Source of the DNA: Elusimicrobiota bacterium | GTDB taxonomy: Bacteria; Elusimicrobiota; Elusimicrobia; UBA1565; UBA9628 | NCBI GenBank assembly: GCA_030696455.1 | Contig: JAUYSH010000116.1 | Span: 42,398-106,397 of the forward strand | Reading direction: 5' to 3' | Length of the DNA stretch: 64,000 bases | In this document: in pieces, positions 55,293 to 63,150 of the stretch | Position numbering within the stretch: position 1 is the first letter of the stretch | How the letters are laid out: the number at the start of each line of letters is the position of its first letter | Notes under the pieces: generated by a model | The model's database searches: none | What the model was told of the DNA's origin: nothing | What the model saw: the letters and a program-made list of their open reading frames with translations, nothing else | Made by a program: the position numbers and the translations under genes

Positions 55293-57695
55293 ATGGCGCT
55301 TGACGACAAGTTTCCGCCGCCGCCGCCCCTGCCTCCGGGCAAGGGGGGCGCTCCCATGCCGCCGCCGCTGCCTTCCTCGGCCGGACGGCCCCCGGCGCCT
55401 CCGCCGCTTCCTTCGCGGTCCGGCGCCCCGGCTCTTCCGCCCATGCCCGCCTTCGGCGGCGCGGCCTCCGCGCCGCCCGCTCCGCCCTCGTTCGTCGCCG
55501 CGCCCGCCCAGCCCGCCGCCGTCCCCGACCGCTCGAAGGAAGCCGAGGAAAAGATCGAGCGCATGAAGGACCAGTTCGAGAACAAGCTCGAGGCCCTCGA
55601 GAAGAAGCTCAGCGAGGAGCGCGAGAAGGCGCTGCTCATCCAGCTGCGCAGCCAGGAGGAAACGGTCACCGCCGCCAAGGTGGAGGTCTCGCTCAAGGAA
55701 CTGCAGGACAAGCTTCGCCGCGACCGCCGCGACCAGGAGAACGAGGAGGCCAAGCTCAAGCTCGAGCGCCGCTCCCAGGAGCTCGAGGCGCGCCTGGCCC
55801 AGGAGCGCGAGACGTGGGTGAGCACGCTCAAGACCCAGCTCGCTTCCCGCGAGGTGCAGGACAAGGAGGTCGAGACGCACTTCGCCGTGCGCCTGCAGGA
55901 GATGGAGCGCCGCTGGCTCGAGGAGAAGGCGCAGTGGCAGAAGACCGCGCTCGCCAAGGATGACGAGGTGCGCACGCTTCGCGCGCTCGCCGAGAAGCTG
56001 CGAGGCGCCGACACGGAGCTCGCGAAGGCCGTCGGCGAGCGGAAGCTGCTCGAGGAGCGCCTGACCGAGGTCCTGCAGGAGCGCGCGGAGGCCGTGGCCC
56101 GTCTTCAGGGAGCCTCGGACCGCGAGAAGGAGTCCATCCAGCTTCGGGCCGACCTCACACTCACGCGCCAGCAGGGCGCCTTGATCCAGGAGCGCCTCGA
56201 GCGGGACCTCGCCATGCTCCGGCAGAGCAGCCGCGAGCGCGAGGAGCGCCTGATGGCCGATCAGGAGCGGCTTCAGCGGGATCTCGGCACGGTGAAGCAG
56301 AACCTCGAGGCGCAGCATGAGGCGAACCTGCGCCGCGCGAAGGCCGAGAACGAGGCCGATCTCTTCAAGCACAAGGACATCGCCGAGAAGTCCACGGCGG
56401 AGCTGCAGCGCCTGCGGGCCGTCGCCGGGGCGCTCGAGCGCCAGGGGGCGTCCGCCCGCGCGCAGCTCGACGAGCTCCGCCGCGCCGCGGCGAGCTGGGA
56501 GAAGACCCAGGAGCGCTACAAGGCGGAATTCGTCGTCCTGCAGCGCAAGTGGGTCGAGCGCGAGAAGGAGGTCCGCGCCGAAGCGACGCAGTCGTCGCTG
56601 CAGATGGTGGAGTCCGAGAAGACGCGCCTGCGCATCCAGGCGCAGGACGAGCTCAACCAGCGAGCGGCGAAGATCGCCGATCAGCTGCGTCTCGAGAACG
56701 AGTCCGAGCAGAAGCGTCTCGAGTCCCGGCTTCGCGCCGAGCTCGAGCGCGAGCTCGCCGAGCGCCGAGCGGCCCTCGCGGCCGAATCCGACGGAGCGCG
56801 CGCCCAGGCCGACCAGGAGATCTCCCGGCTGCGCCGCGAGCTCCAGCAGAAGGATGCCTCGTGGGGCGAGCGCCTGCTCGCCAAGGAGTCCGAGCTGATC
56901 ACCCAACGCTCCCGCGCCGACGAGACGGCCGGACGGCTGTCCCGCGAGGAAGAGGCCCGCGGCGCCGCCCTGCGCGACAAGCTCGAACTCGAGAAGCAGC
57001 TCGAGGGACTGCGCGAGCAGCTCGGCGCCCAGCAGGCGTCGCTGCGCGCGCTCCAGAATCGCCTCGCCTCGACCGAATCGGAAAAAGCCCGGCTCGAGTC
57101 CGAGAAGACCGAGCTCGAGCGCCTCGCGACCGCCCAGGCGGCGCAGGTGCACGGCTCCCAGGAGGCCCTGGAAGCGACGCGCCTTCAGCTCGCCCGGGAG
57201 ACGCAGTCCGGAAAGATCCTGCAGAACGCGCGCGAGCAGGCGGAGAAGACCTTGGCTGCGCAGAGGGCCGAGCTGACGCGAAGCCTGCATGCGCAGAAGG
57301 TCGAGTTTGACCGGGTGCTGCAGACCGAGAAGGAGCGCGCCGAAGCAGCGATCGCGAAGGCGGCGCAGGACCGCGACGCCGCGGTCGCGAAGGCGGCCGC
57401 GGAGAGGGAGGCGGCCGTGCAGGCGGCGCGCGCCGAGGCGCACGCCGCGATCACGCAGGCCGAGGCGCGCTTCGAGGCCGCCAAGCTCGAGCTCGGGGAG
57501 ACCTTGACCGCCGAGGCGGCGCGCGCTCGCGCGCTGGCCGAGGAGGCCGACCTGCGCTCGGCCGAGCTCCAGTCGGGACTCAACGCCGCGCAGGGCGAGA
57601 TCGCGGCCCTGTCGGCCAAGCTCGACGAGGTCCGGAAGGACTCTTGGACGCAGAAGCTGTTCAAGAAGGAGGGCGACGGTGATAAAGCTCCATAA
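55293..57695 (+). CDS. large coiled-coil protein with polyproline N-terminus
   Basis: An 800-residue cytoplasmic protein with no signal or membrane helix. Residues 1-80 are Pro-rich (KFPPPPPLPPGKGGAPMPPP and similar), like formin FH1 or WASP polyproline segments. From about residue 85 to 790 it is almost continuous heptad-patterned coiled coil rich in Glu, Lys, Arg, Ala and Leu (KLEALEKKLSEEREKALLIQ; the rest similar), ending WTQKLFKKEGDGDKAP. It starts after AAGGAGAG, and its end overlaps the FlbD gene. Its place between the rotor-like and stator-like genes suggests a scaffold, filament or linker for the motor. Coiled-coil database matches would be uninformative. Confidence 0.75.
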   Translation: MALDDKFPPPPPLPPGKGGAPMPPPLPSSAGRPPAPPPLPSRSGAPALPPMPAFGGAASAPPAPPSFVAAPAQPAAVPDRSKEAEEKIERMKDQFENKLEALEKKLSEEREKALLIQLRSQEETVTAAKVEVSLKELQDKLRRDRRDQENEEAKLKLERRSQELEARLAQERETWVSTLKTQLASREVQDKEVETHFAVRLQEMERRWLEEKAQWQKTALAKDDEVRTLRALAEKLRGADTELAKAVGERKLLEERLTEVLQERAEAVARLQGASDREKESIQLRADLTLTRQQGALIQERLERDLAMLRQSSREREERLMADQERLQRDLGTVKQNLEAQHEANLRRAKAENEADLFKHKDIAEKSTAELQRLRAVAGALERQGASARAQLDELRRAAASWEKTQERYKAEFVVLQRKWVEREKEVRAEATQSSLQMVESEKTRLRIQAQDELNQRAAKIADQLRLENESEQKRLESRLRAELERELAERRAALAAESDGARAQADQEISRLRRELQQKDASWGERLLAKESELITQRSRADETAGRLSREEEARGAALRDKLELEKQLEGLREQLGAQQASLRALQNRLASTESEKARLESEKTELERLATAQAAQVHGSQEALEATRLQLARETQSGKILQNAREQAEKTLAAQRAELTRSLHAQKVEFDRVLQTEKERAEAAIAKAAQDRDAAVAKAAAEREAAVQAARAEAHAAITQAEARFEAAKLELGETLTAEAARARALAEEADLRSAELQSGLNAAQGEIAALSAKLDEVRKDSWTQKLFKKEGDGDKAP

Positions 57696-57909
57696 GCTCA
57701 ACGGCATCGAGATCGTCGTGAACGCCGAGCTCGTCGAGACGCTCGAGTCGGGGCCGGAGACCGTCGTGCATCTCGCGACGGGCAACAAGCTCACCGTCAC
57801 CGAAAAGGCTGACGAAATCATCGCGAAAGTGGTGGAATACAGGAAGGCCGTGAACTCCACCGGCAAGGCCGTCAACCCCATCTCGGGATACGAGCGCCAG
57901 AGAAGTTAA
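57679..57909 (+). CDS. flbD: FlbD-family protein
   Basis: A 76-residue protein matching FlbD: IKLHKLNGIEIVVNAELVET, then ESGPETVVHLATGNKLTVTE and ADEIIAKVVEYRKAV. FlbD is commonly next to motAB in flagellar operons of spirochaetes and Firmicutes; its biochemical role is unclear. A GTG start overlaps the last 17 bases of the coiled-coil gene. Its presence strengthens the link between this locus and the flagellar-type stator. Confidence 0.9.
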   Translation: MIKLHKLNGIEIVVNAELVETLESGPETVVHLATGNKLTVTEKADEIIAKVVEYRKAVNSTGKAVNPISGYERQRS

Positions 57910-57924
57910 GGAGAAGAATTTTCA

Positions 57925-58746
57925 ATGGATATCGCCACGATCGCCGGCATCTTCACCTTCTTCGGTATGACCGTCTTCGTGATCTTCCACAGCGAGGGCA
58001 TGAACGGCTTCAAGCCGTTCATGAACTTGGAGGCGCTCTTCATCGTGATGGGCGGCACGGTCTGCGCGACCTTGGTGAACTACCCCCTGTCCCAGGTCAT
58101 CGGAGTCGGCAAGATCATCAAGAAGACCTTGCTCTCCCACGGAGACGACGACACCAACGAGATCGTGGTGACCTTCGTCAACCTCTCCCAGAAGGCCAAG
58201 AAGGAGGGCTTTCTGTCGCTGCAGGGCGACCTCAAGGGCATCAAGAACGATTTCCTCCGCCGCGGCGTCCAGCTCGTCGTCGACGGCGCGGACCACGAGT
58301 TCATCCGGAACATGCTGGAGACGGAGATCGGCTTCATCCGCGAGAGGCATAAGGGAGGCGCCGAGATCCTCAACGCGCTCGGCACCTACGCCCCCGCCTT
58401 CGGCATCATCGGCACCGTGCTCGGCATGATCATGATGCTGTCCTCGATCGACGACGTGGCGCAGGTCCCTCGCCGCATGGCCCTGGCGCTGTCGGCGGCC
58501 TTCATGGGCCTGGGCTCGGGCTACCTGATCTTCCTGCCGATGGGCGGCAAGCTTCGGGCGCGCTCCGAGGAGGAGCTGCTGATCAAGGAGATCATCATCC
58601 GCGGCGTTCTGCTCCTGCAAAGCGGCGCCACGCCCTCGGTGGTCGAGGCCAACCTCAAGGCCTATCTGCCGCCGTCCCAGCGGCTCATCGTGAAGGGGCC
58701 GCCGGCCCCGGGAGCTCCGGGAGCGCCGGCCGCGCCCGCCGCTTAA
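57925..58746 (+). CDS. motA: MotA-type stator channel protein
   Basis: A 273-residue stator subunit with four membrane helices; helices 3 and 4 carry ALGTYAPAFGIIGTVLGMIM (Pro near residue 157) and FMGLGSGYLIFLPMGGKL (Pro near 205), equivalent to the functional prolines in E. coli MotA. The cytoplasmic loop segment KKEGFLSLQGDL aligns with the Arg90-Glu98 region of E. coli MotA, giving Lys92 and Gln100, so the acidic residue is lost. A Pro/Ala-rich tail ends the chain. TolQ/ExbB were considered and rejected because of the four-helix layout and the MotB partner. AAGGAG precedes the ATG. Confidence 0.93.
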   Translation: MDIATIAGIFTFFGMTVFVIFHSEGMNGFKPFMNLEALFIVMGGTVCATLVNYPLSQVIGVGKIIKKTLLSHGDDDTNEIVVTFVNLSQKAKKEGFLSLQGDLKGIKNDFLRRGVQLVVDGADHEFIRNMLETEIGFIRERHKGGAEILNALGTYAPAFGIIGTVLGMIMMLSSIDDVAQVPRRMALALSAAFMGLGSGYLIFLPMGGKLRARSEEELLIKEIIIRGVLLLQSGATPSVVEANLKAYLPPSQRLIVKGPPAPGAPGAPAAPAA

Positions 58747-58758
58747 GGAGAAACTCCG

Positions 58759-59529
58759 ATGCCCATGCGCGCCCCGAAGGGGTTCATCGACATCACCGAC
58801 CCGAAGGTGTGCCAGGTCGGCCACCCCGCGCCGCCCTGGATGTCCTGCTACGCCGACCTGATGACCGAGCTCGTGTGCTTCTTCGTCATCTTGTATGCCC
58901 TGTCGGCGGCCCTGAACAAGGACGTCCAGAAGGCCGCGGCGGACGTCAAGGAGATGATGGACAAAGGCGAGATGAAGGGCGAGGTGAAGATCGACAAGGA
59001 CGGGCTCAAGATCTCCATCGAGGAGCAGGGCGGCGCGTCGTTCTTCGGCGTCGGCGCGGCCGAGCCGACCCCCGAGATCGACGAGAAGCTCTCCCTGCTG
59101 ACGCCCGCGCTGGCCAAGCTCGCGCTGAGCCACGAGATCCTCGTCGAGGGACACACCGACGGGCAGAAGATCCACAACGACTATTTCGACTCCAACTGGG
59201 AGCTGTCCACCGCGCGCGCGACGAGCGTCGCCCGCCTGCTCATCGAGAAATACAACATGCCCGCGGCGAACCTGGGAGCCGTCGGCTACGGCGGCTACCG
59301 CCCGATCGCGACGAACGACACTGCCGAGGGGCGCGCCAAGAACCGGCGCGTCGTGATCTTCGTCAAGAGCACGTCGCTCAAGAAGGATCCCAAGGAGGCC
59401 GGCCCCGAGACCGCGGTGCTCGACGCGAAGGCGCTTCCGCCCATCGCCACGGCCACGTCCGGGCCGCCGGCGGAAGTAATCCGTAATAGCGAAAATCCGG
59501 AATCCCCGTCGGCGGCGCCGCCCGAATGA
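58759..59529 (+). CDS. motB: MotB-type stator protein
   Basis: A 256-residue stator subunit. The single helix carries PPWMSCYADLMTELVCFFVI with the ion-carrying Asp at position 33 (E. coli Asp32 equivalent). After a plug/linker region, an OmpA-like peptidoglycan-binding domain follows (ILVEGHTDGQKIHNDYFDSN, WELSTARATSVARLLIE, GYGGYRPIATNDTAEGRAKN). The Asp-in-Tyr-Ala-Asp context gives no firm choice between H+ and Na+. It is 12 bases after motA with AAGGAG. The C-tail is Pro/Ala-rich. Confidence 0.94.
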   Translation: MPMRAPKGFIDITDPKVCQVGHPAPPWMSCYADLMTELVCFFVILYALSAALNKDVQKAAADVKEMMDKGEMKGEVKIDKDGLKISIEEQGGASFFGVGAAEPTPEIDEKLSLLTPALAKLALSHEILVEGHTDGQKIHNDYFDSNWELSTARATSVARLLIEKYNMPAANLGAVGYGGYRPIATNDTAEGRAKNRRVVIFVKSTSLKKDPKEAGPETAVLDAKALPPIATATSGPPAEVIRNSENPESPSAAPPE

Positions 59530-59540
59530 TAGAATATCCC

Positions 59541-60239
59541 ATGCGCAAGAGCCTCCTGATCGGCCTCCTGGCCGCCGCGTCCGCCTGCGGCCCGGCGAAC
59601 AAGAACGTCGTCGTCGAGGACTTCGCCGAGGGCCGCATCGTGGACCTGTCCATCACCGAGAAGCTGACCGGCACCTCGGAGTTCCTGCTTTTCTCCACCG
59701 CGAAGAAGACCCAGTTCCTGGACGGCTATATCCAGGGCGTCATCACCGACTACCAGGACAACCCCGTCCAGGGGGTCGTCGTGCGCGCCGTCGCCAGCGG
59801 CGAGAATACCCTCGAGGAGGGCGAGGCGCGCCCCTCGGGCTTCGCGACGAGCTCCTTCGACCCGGGCGTCTCCGACACCAACGGCTTCTATCGCATCCGC
59901 TTCAGCCTGCCCATCCTCGGCAAGAAGGTGGACATCCGCGGCCGCATGCTCTACAACCCGGGCTGGGAGCAGGAGCGCGACAACCTCGGCAAGGCCTACG
60001 AGCCCCAGACCAAGCAGAGCCAGTACCGCCTCTACTACGACCGCAAGAGCGGACGGATCATCTTCTCCGAGGGCGTGCGCAAGACCGTCGTTTCGCCCGT
60101 GACCTCGAAAAGCGCGCCGAAGGCCCCCGCCCTTCCCGGCACCGAGGCGCCCAAGCCCGTGGAGAAGGCCAAGCCCGCCGACGACGCGGCCGCCGGGGGA
60201 GCGGACGATCTGTTCAAAGGATTCGGCTTCGGACAGTGA
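59541..60239 (+). CDS. lipoprotein with a carboxypeptidase-regulatory-like fold
   Basis: A 232-residue lipoprotein. The signal LLIGLLAAASACGPAN has a lipobox with Cys at about position 16. The mature part includes a Ig-like/transthyretin-like segment (GYIQGVITDYQDNPVQGVVV, DTNGFYRIRFSLPILGKKVD) as in CarboxypepD_reg domains, and a Lys/Pro-rich tail. It begins 11 bases after the motB stop, with a TAGAAT box five bases before its ATG and no Shine-Dalgarno; ATG at 59526, overlapping the motB stop, is another possibility. It could be an envelope partner of the stator or PorV-like protein. Confidence 0.7.
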   Translation: MRKSLLIGLLAAASACGPANKNVVVEDFAEGRIVDLSITEKLTGTSEFLLFSTAKKTQFLDGYIQGVITDYQDNPVQGVVVRAVASGENTLEEGEARPSGFATSSFDPGVSDTNGFYRIRFSLPILGKKVDIRGRMLYNPGWEQERDNLGKAYEPQTKQSQYRLYYDRKSGRIIFSEGVRKTVVSPVTSKSAPKAPALPGTEAPKPVEKAKPADDAAAGGADDLFKGFGFGQ

Positions 60240-61396
60240 CGGTCTACCTCGACCACAACGCGACCACGCCCGTACGCCCGGAGGTCGTCGACGCCATGCT
60301 TCCCTGGCTTCGGGACGGCTATGGCAACCCGAACTCCGTGTATTCCCTCGGCCAGCGCGCGAGGGCCGCGGTGGAACGCGCGCGAGAGCAGGTCGCGGCT
60401 CTTCTCGGCGCCTCCGACGCGGCGGAGATCGTGTTCACCTCCGGAGGCTCGGAGTCCGACGTGTTCGCCATCGCAGGCGGGGCGTGGCAGTCCCACGACG
60501 AGACCAAGGGCAAGCGCCGCAAGGTCGTCACCTCGAAGATCGAGCACGACGCGATCCGCCTGCTGGCCGGGCAGCTGCGCCGCCGCGGGCTCGACGTGCT
60601 CGAGGCGGGCTGCGGCGCGGGCGGCGTCGTCGACGTCGCGGCCATGACGGCCATGATCGACGACGCGACCGCGGTGTTCAGCCTCATGCATGCCAACAAC
60701 GAGACCGGCGTCCTCCAGCCGGTGGCCGAGCTCGCCTCCGCCGCGCGCGCGGCCGGCGCCTTGGTCCACACCGACGCGGTGCAGTCCCTGGGCAAGGTCA
60801 AGCTCGACGCCAAGGCGCTCGGCGTCGACCTGCTCGCGGTGTCCGGCCACAAGGTCAACGCGCCCAAGGGCGTCGGGGCCTTGTTCGTCCGGCGCGGCGT
60901 GCGCCTCATCCCGCTCGTCACCGGCCACCAGGAGAAGAACCGCCGCGGCGGCACCGAGAACACGGCCTCGATCGTCGGCTTCGGCGTCGCCTGCGAGCTG
61001 GCGGGCCGCGAGTTGTCCGCGGCGCATCAGCACGCCCTCGCCCTGCGCCGCAGGATCGAGGCGGGCGTCCTGCTCATCGCCGGTTCGCGCCTCAACGGGC
61101 ATCCCGACCTGCGCCTGCCCAACACCGCCCATTTCAGCTTCGACGGGGTCGACGGCCATCATCTCGTGGTGGCTCTCGATCTTGAGGGCATCTGCGTCTC
61201 GAGCGGGCCGGCCTGCTCCTCGGGCGCCTCCACGCCCTCCCACGTGCTGACCGCCATGGGCGTCCCGCCCGAGCTCGCGACGGGTTCGATCCGCGTGTCG
61301 GTGGGCTGGGGAAGCACGGACGCCGACGCGGACCGCCTGCTCGCGGTCCTGCCGAAGGCCGTCGAGAAGCTGCGGGCGGTCGGAGCGGCCGCGTGA
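60236..61396 (+). CDS. cysteine desulfurase (IscS/NifS family)
   Basis: A 386-residue PLP enzyme that mobilises sulfur from cysteine. It begins VYLDHNATTPVRPEVVDAML and has TSGGSESDVFAIAGG, MHANNETGVLQPVAELA, HTDAVQSLGKVKLD, AVSGHKVNAPKGVGALFVRR (PLP Lys) and the catalytic Cys loop VSSGPACSSGASTPSHVL. The GTG start overlaps the lipoprotein stop. The gene is coupled to mnmA, for which it is the likely sulfur donor in tRNA 2-thiouridine synthesis. A role in general Fe-S assembly is also possible. Confidence 0.94.
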   Translation: MTVYLDHNATTPVRPEVVDAMLPWLRDGYGNPNSVYSLGQRARAAVERAREQVAALLGASDAAEIVFTSGGSESDVFAIAGGAWQSHDETKGKRRKVVTSKIEHDAIRLLAGQLRRRGLDVLEAGCGAGGVVDVAAMTAMIDDATAVFSLMHANNETGVLQPVAELASAARAAGALVHTDAVQSLGKVKLDAKALGVDLLAVSGHKVNAPKGVGALFVRRGVRLIPLVTGHQEKNRRGGTENTASIVGFGVACELAGRELSAAHQHALALRRRIEAGVLLIAGSRLNGHPDLRLPNTAHFSFDGVDGHHLVVALDLEGICVSSGPACSSGASTPSHVLTAMGVPPELATGSIRVSVGWGSTDADADRLLAVLPKAVEKLRAVGAAA

Positions 61397-62460
61397 GCCG
61401 CCGGCGCGTCCTCGTCGCGATGAGCGGCGGCGTGGACTCCTCCGTCGCCGCCGCTATCGTCCGCGAGCGCGGCGACGAGGCCGTGGGCGTGACGATGAAG
61501 ATCCTCGCGCGCACCGAGACCGGCTTCGGCTGCTGCGGCTCGCCGGCCGACATCGACGACGCCAAGCGCGTGGCGGAGCGACTGGGCATAGTCCACTACG
61601 TCTCGGACATGGCCGAGATCTTCGCCTCCAAGGTCATCCGGCCCTATCTCGACGCCTATCTCGGGGGCACGACCCCCAACCCGTGCGTCGAGTGCAACCG
61701 CTCGCTCAAGTTCGGACACCTGCTCGCGCTGTCGGAGGCCTGGGGCTGCGACGCGGTGGCGACGGGGCATTACGCGCGCGTCGAGAACGGGCGCCTGCTC
61801 AAGGCGCTCGATCCGGCCAAGGATCAGAGCTACTTCCTTTACTCGCTCGACGCGAAGGCGCTGGCGCGGGCGGAGTTCCCGGTCGGGTCCTTGAGCAAGG
61901 ACGCGGTGCGCGCCAAGGCGCGGGAGCTGGGCCTGAAGACGGCCGACAAGGCCGAGAGCATGGAGACCTGCTTCGTGCCCAACCGCGACGTGCGGGGCTT
62001 CGTCGCCGCGCACGCGGACGCGACGGACCCGGGCATCGCGGCGGGGCCGATCCGCGACCGGAACGGCCGCGAGCTGGGACGGCATAACGGGCTCGCGGCG
62101 TATACGATCGGGCAGCGCTCGGGGCTCGGGCTGAACGGCCCGGAGCCTCGCTACGTCATTCGAATCGACGCCGCCGCGAATGCCGTCATCGTGGGCGGCG
62201 TCGACGAATTACAGACCAAGACGATCACGGTGGGGGCCCTGACTTTCAACGGCGAACGGAATGGGGGAACCTTCCAGGCGCATGTTCGAATACGGCATCG
62301 ACATAACCCCGCCGCGGCCACGATCGAGCTGAACACCGACGGAACGGCAAAAATACATTTTGATGAACCCCAACGAGCCCCTGCGCCGGGGCAGGCGGCG
62401 GTGATCTATTCCGGCGACATGGTCGTCGGCGGCGGAACCATACTGCGAGGTGAACCGTGA
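61393..62460 (+). CDS. mnmA: tRNA-specific 2-thiouridylase MnmA
   Basis: A 355-residue enzyme that thiolates U34 of tRNA-Glu, -Gln and -Lys. The PP-loop is VLVAMSGGVDSSVAAAIV. The two catalytic cysteines are in NPCVECNRSLKFG and AESMETCFVPNRDVRGF. Other markers are ATGHYARVENGRLLKALDPA, KDQSYFLYSL and the C-terminal HNGLAAYTIGQRSGL. It overlaps the cysteine desulfurase gene by 4 bases and the next lipoprotein gene by 4 bases. Confidence 0.95.
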   Translation: MSRRRVLVAMSGGVDSSVAAAIVRERGDEAVGVTMKILARTETGFGCCGSPADIDDAKRVAERLGIVHYVSDMAEIFASKVIRPYLDAYLGGTTPNPCVECNRSLKFGHLLALSEAWGCDAVATGHYARVENGRLLKALDPAKDQSYFLYSLDAKALARAEFPVGSLSKDAVRAKARELGLKTADKAESMETCFVPNRDVRGFVAAHADATDPGIAAGPIRDRNGRELGRHNGLAAYTIGQRSGLGLNGPEPRYVIRIDAAANAVIVGGVDELQTKTITVGALTFNGERNGGTFQAHVRIRHRHNPAAATIELNTDGTAKIHFDEPQRAPAPGQAAVIYSGDMVVGGGTILRGEP

Positions 62461-62918
62461 AAAAGCTCATGTTGACGGTCTTCTCGGTCGTGCTGACGGC
62501 CGGCTGCGGCGGCATGTTCGCCAAGGACGAGGCGGCGGATGATTTCGCCAAGGAGACCAGCGCCAACGAGGATAGGGTCAAGGAGGACCGCGTGCGCTCG
62601 AGCCTCGCTCAGCTCGAGACGCGACTGGCCGACTACACGAAGACCGAGAAGAAAATCCCCGCCAAGCTCGAGCGCCTCGTGCCGAAGTATCTCGCCGAGG
62701 TCCCTTCCCTGGACCTCCCCGTCTGCGGCCGCGAGTCGAACAAGGTGGAGGTGTATCCGCCCGAGATCCTGCGCGACGGCCAGGTGGACGGCTCCCGCAT
62801 CCGCGGCACCGGCCGCTGGGGCTACGTCTTCACCGACGACCGCATCGTCATCTTCGTGGACTGCCTGAAGCCCTCGCTGCGCGGCGTGCCCTGGTACCAG
62901 GAGCGCGGGGTTTACTAG
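62457..62918 (+). CDS. small lipoprotein with a pseudopilin-like C-terminal pattern
   Basis: A 153-residue lipoprotein starting at GTG (signal MLTVFSVVLTAGCGG, lipobox Cys near position 17). The mature part has LETRLADYTKTEKKIPAKLE and RLVPKYLAEVPSLDLPVCG, similar to the segment found in type II secretion pseudopilins and related exported proteins, and two Cys (PVCG, VDCLK) near the end. No wider family recognised. It is coupled to mnmA. A 6-bp hairpin (CGGGAG/CTCCCG, 62920-62937) follows the stop. Confidence 0.65.
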   Translation: MKKLMLTVFSVVLTAGCGGMFAKDEAADDFAKETSANEDRVKEDRVRSSLAQLETRLADYTKTEKKIPAKLERLVPKYLAEVPSLDLPVCGRESNKVEVYPPEILRDGQVDGSRIRGTGRWGYVFTDDRIVIFVDCLKPSLRGVPWYQERGVY

Positions 62919-62919
62919 C

Positions 62920-62937
62920 CGGGAGTGACGGCTCCCG
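62920..62937 (+). terminator. weak hairpin after the lipoprotein gene
   Basis: CGGGAG, loop TGACGG, CTCCCG. A TTCCTTTT run follows about 14 bases further on. It may end the desulfurase-mnmA-lipoprotein transcript. Confidence 0.35.
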
Positions 62938-63014
62938 CCGGCAGCCTGAATTCCTTTTACTGAAAATTTACCGATAAGTATTGTCGTTTTACATCGTTTG
63001 CATCGTTTGTGGCC

Positions 63015-63043
63015 TTGCGCTAATGCGATTTGGTCTTTACACT
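63015..63043 (+). promoter_or_regulatory. promoter of the beta-helix surface protein gene
   Basis: TTGCGC (63015-63020), 17 bases, TACACT (63038-63043). A start near 63050 would leave a roughly 100-base leader that begins with a perfect hairpin GTCGCG/CGCGAC (63049-63067). A tandem repeat of CATCGTTTG lies at 62992-63009. Confidence 0.5.
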
Positions 63044-63150
63044 TCGGGGTCGCGCTGTTTCCGCGACTAGAAGGACTTACGCCGAAGACAACGCCTGCCG
63101 CACGCGACGCGCATGCCGAGCCCTCCGCCAGGAGGACCCCTTGGCCTCGG

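Noticed and set aside
57925..59529. TolQ/TolR or ExbB/ExbD pair
   Set aside because: The channel protein has the four-helix MotA layout with two functional prolines and a large cytoplasmic loop, and the partner has an OmpA-like peptidoglycan-binding domain with the MotB helix motif.
51331..60239. Ordinary flagellar operon
   Set aside because: No flagellin, hook, rod, export gate, FliM or FliN gene is in the window and the FliG is fused to other domains. A whole-genome search is still needed, so this is a rejection on present evidence only.
63042..63087. Second riboswitch-like fold in the leader of the beta-helix gene (CTTCGG/CCGAAG enclosing GTCGCG/CGCGAC)
   Set aside because: The predicted transcript starts near 63050, which removes the outer 5' arm, and none of the conserved GEMM or other riboswitch motifs is present.
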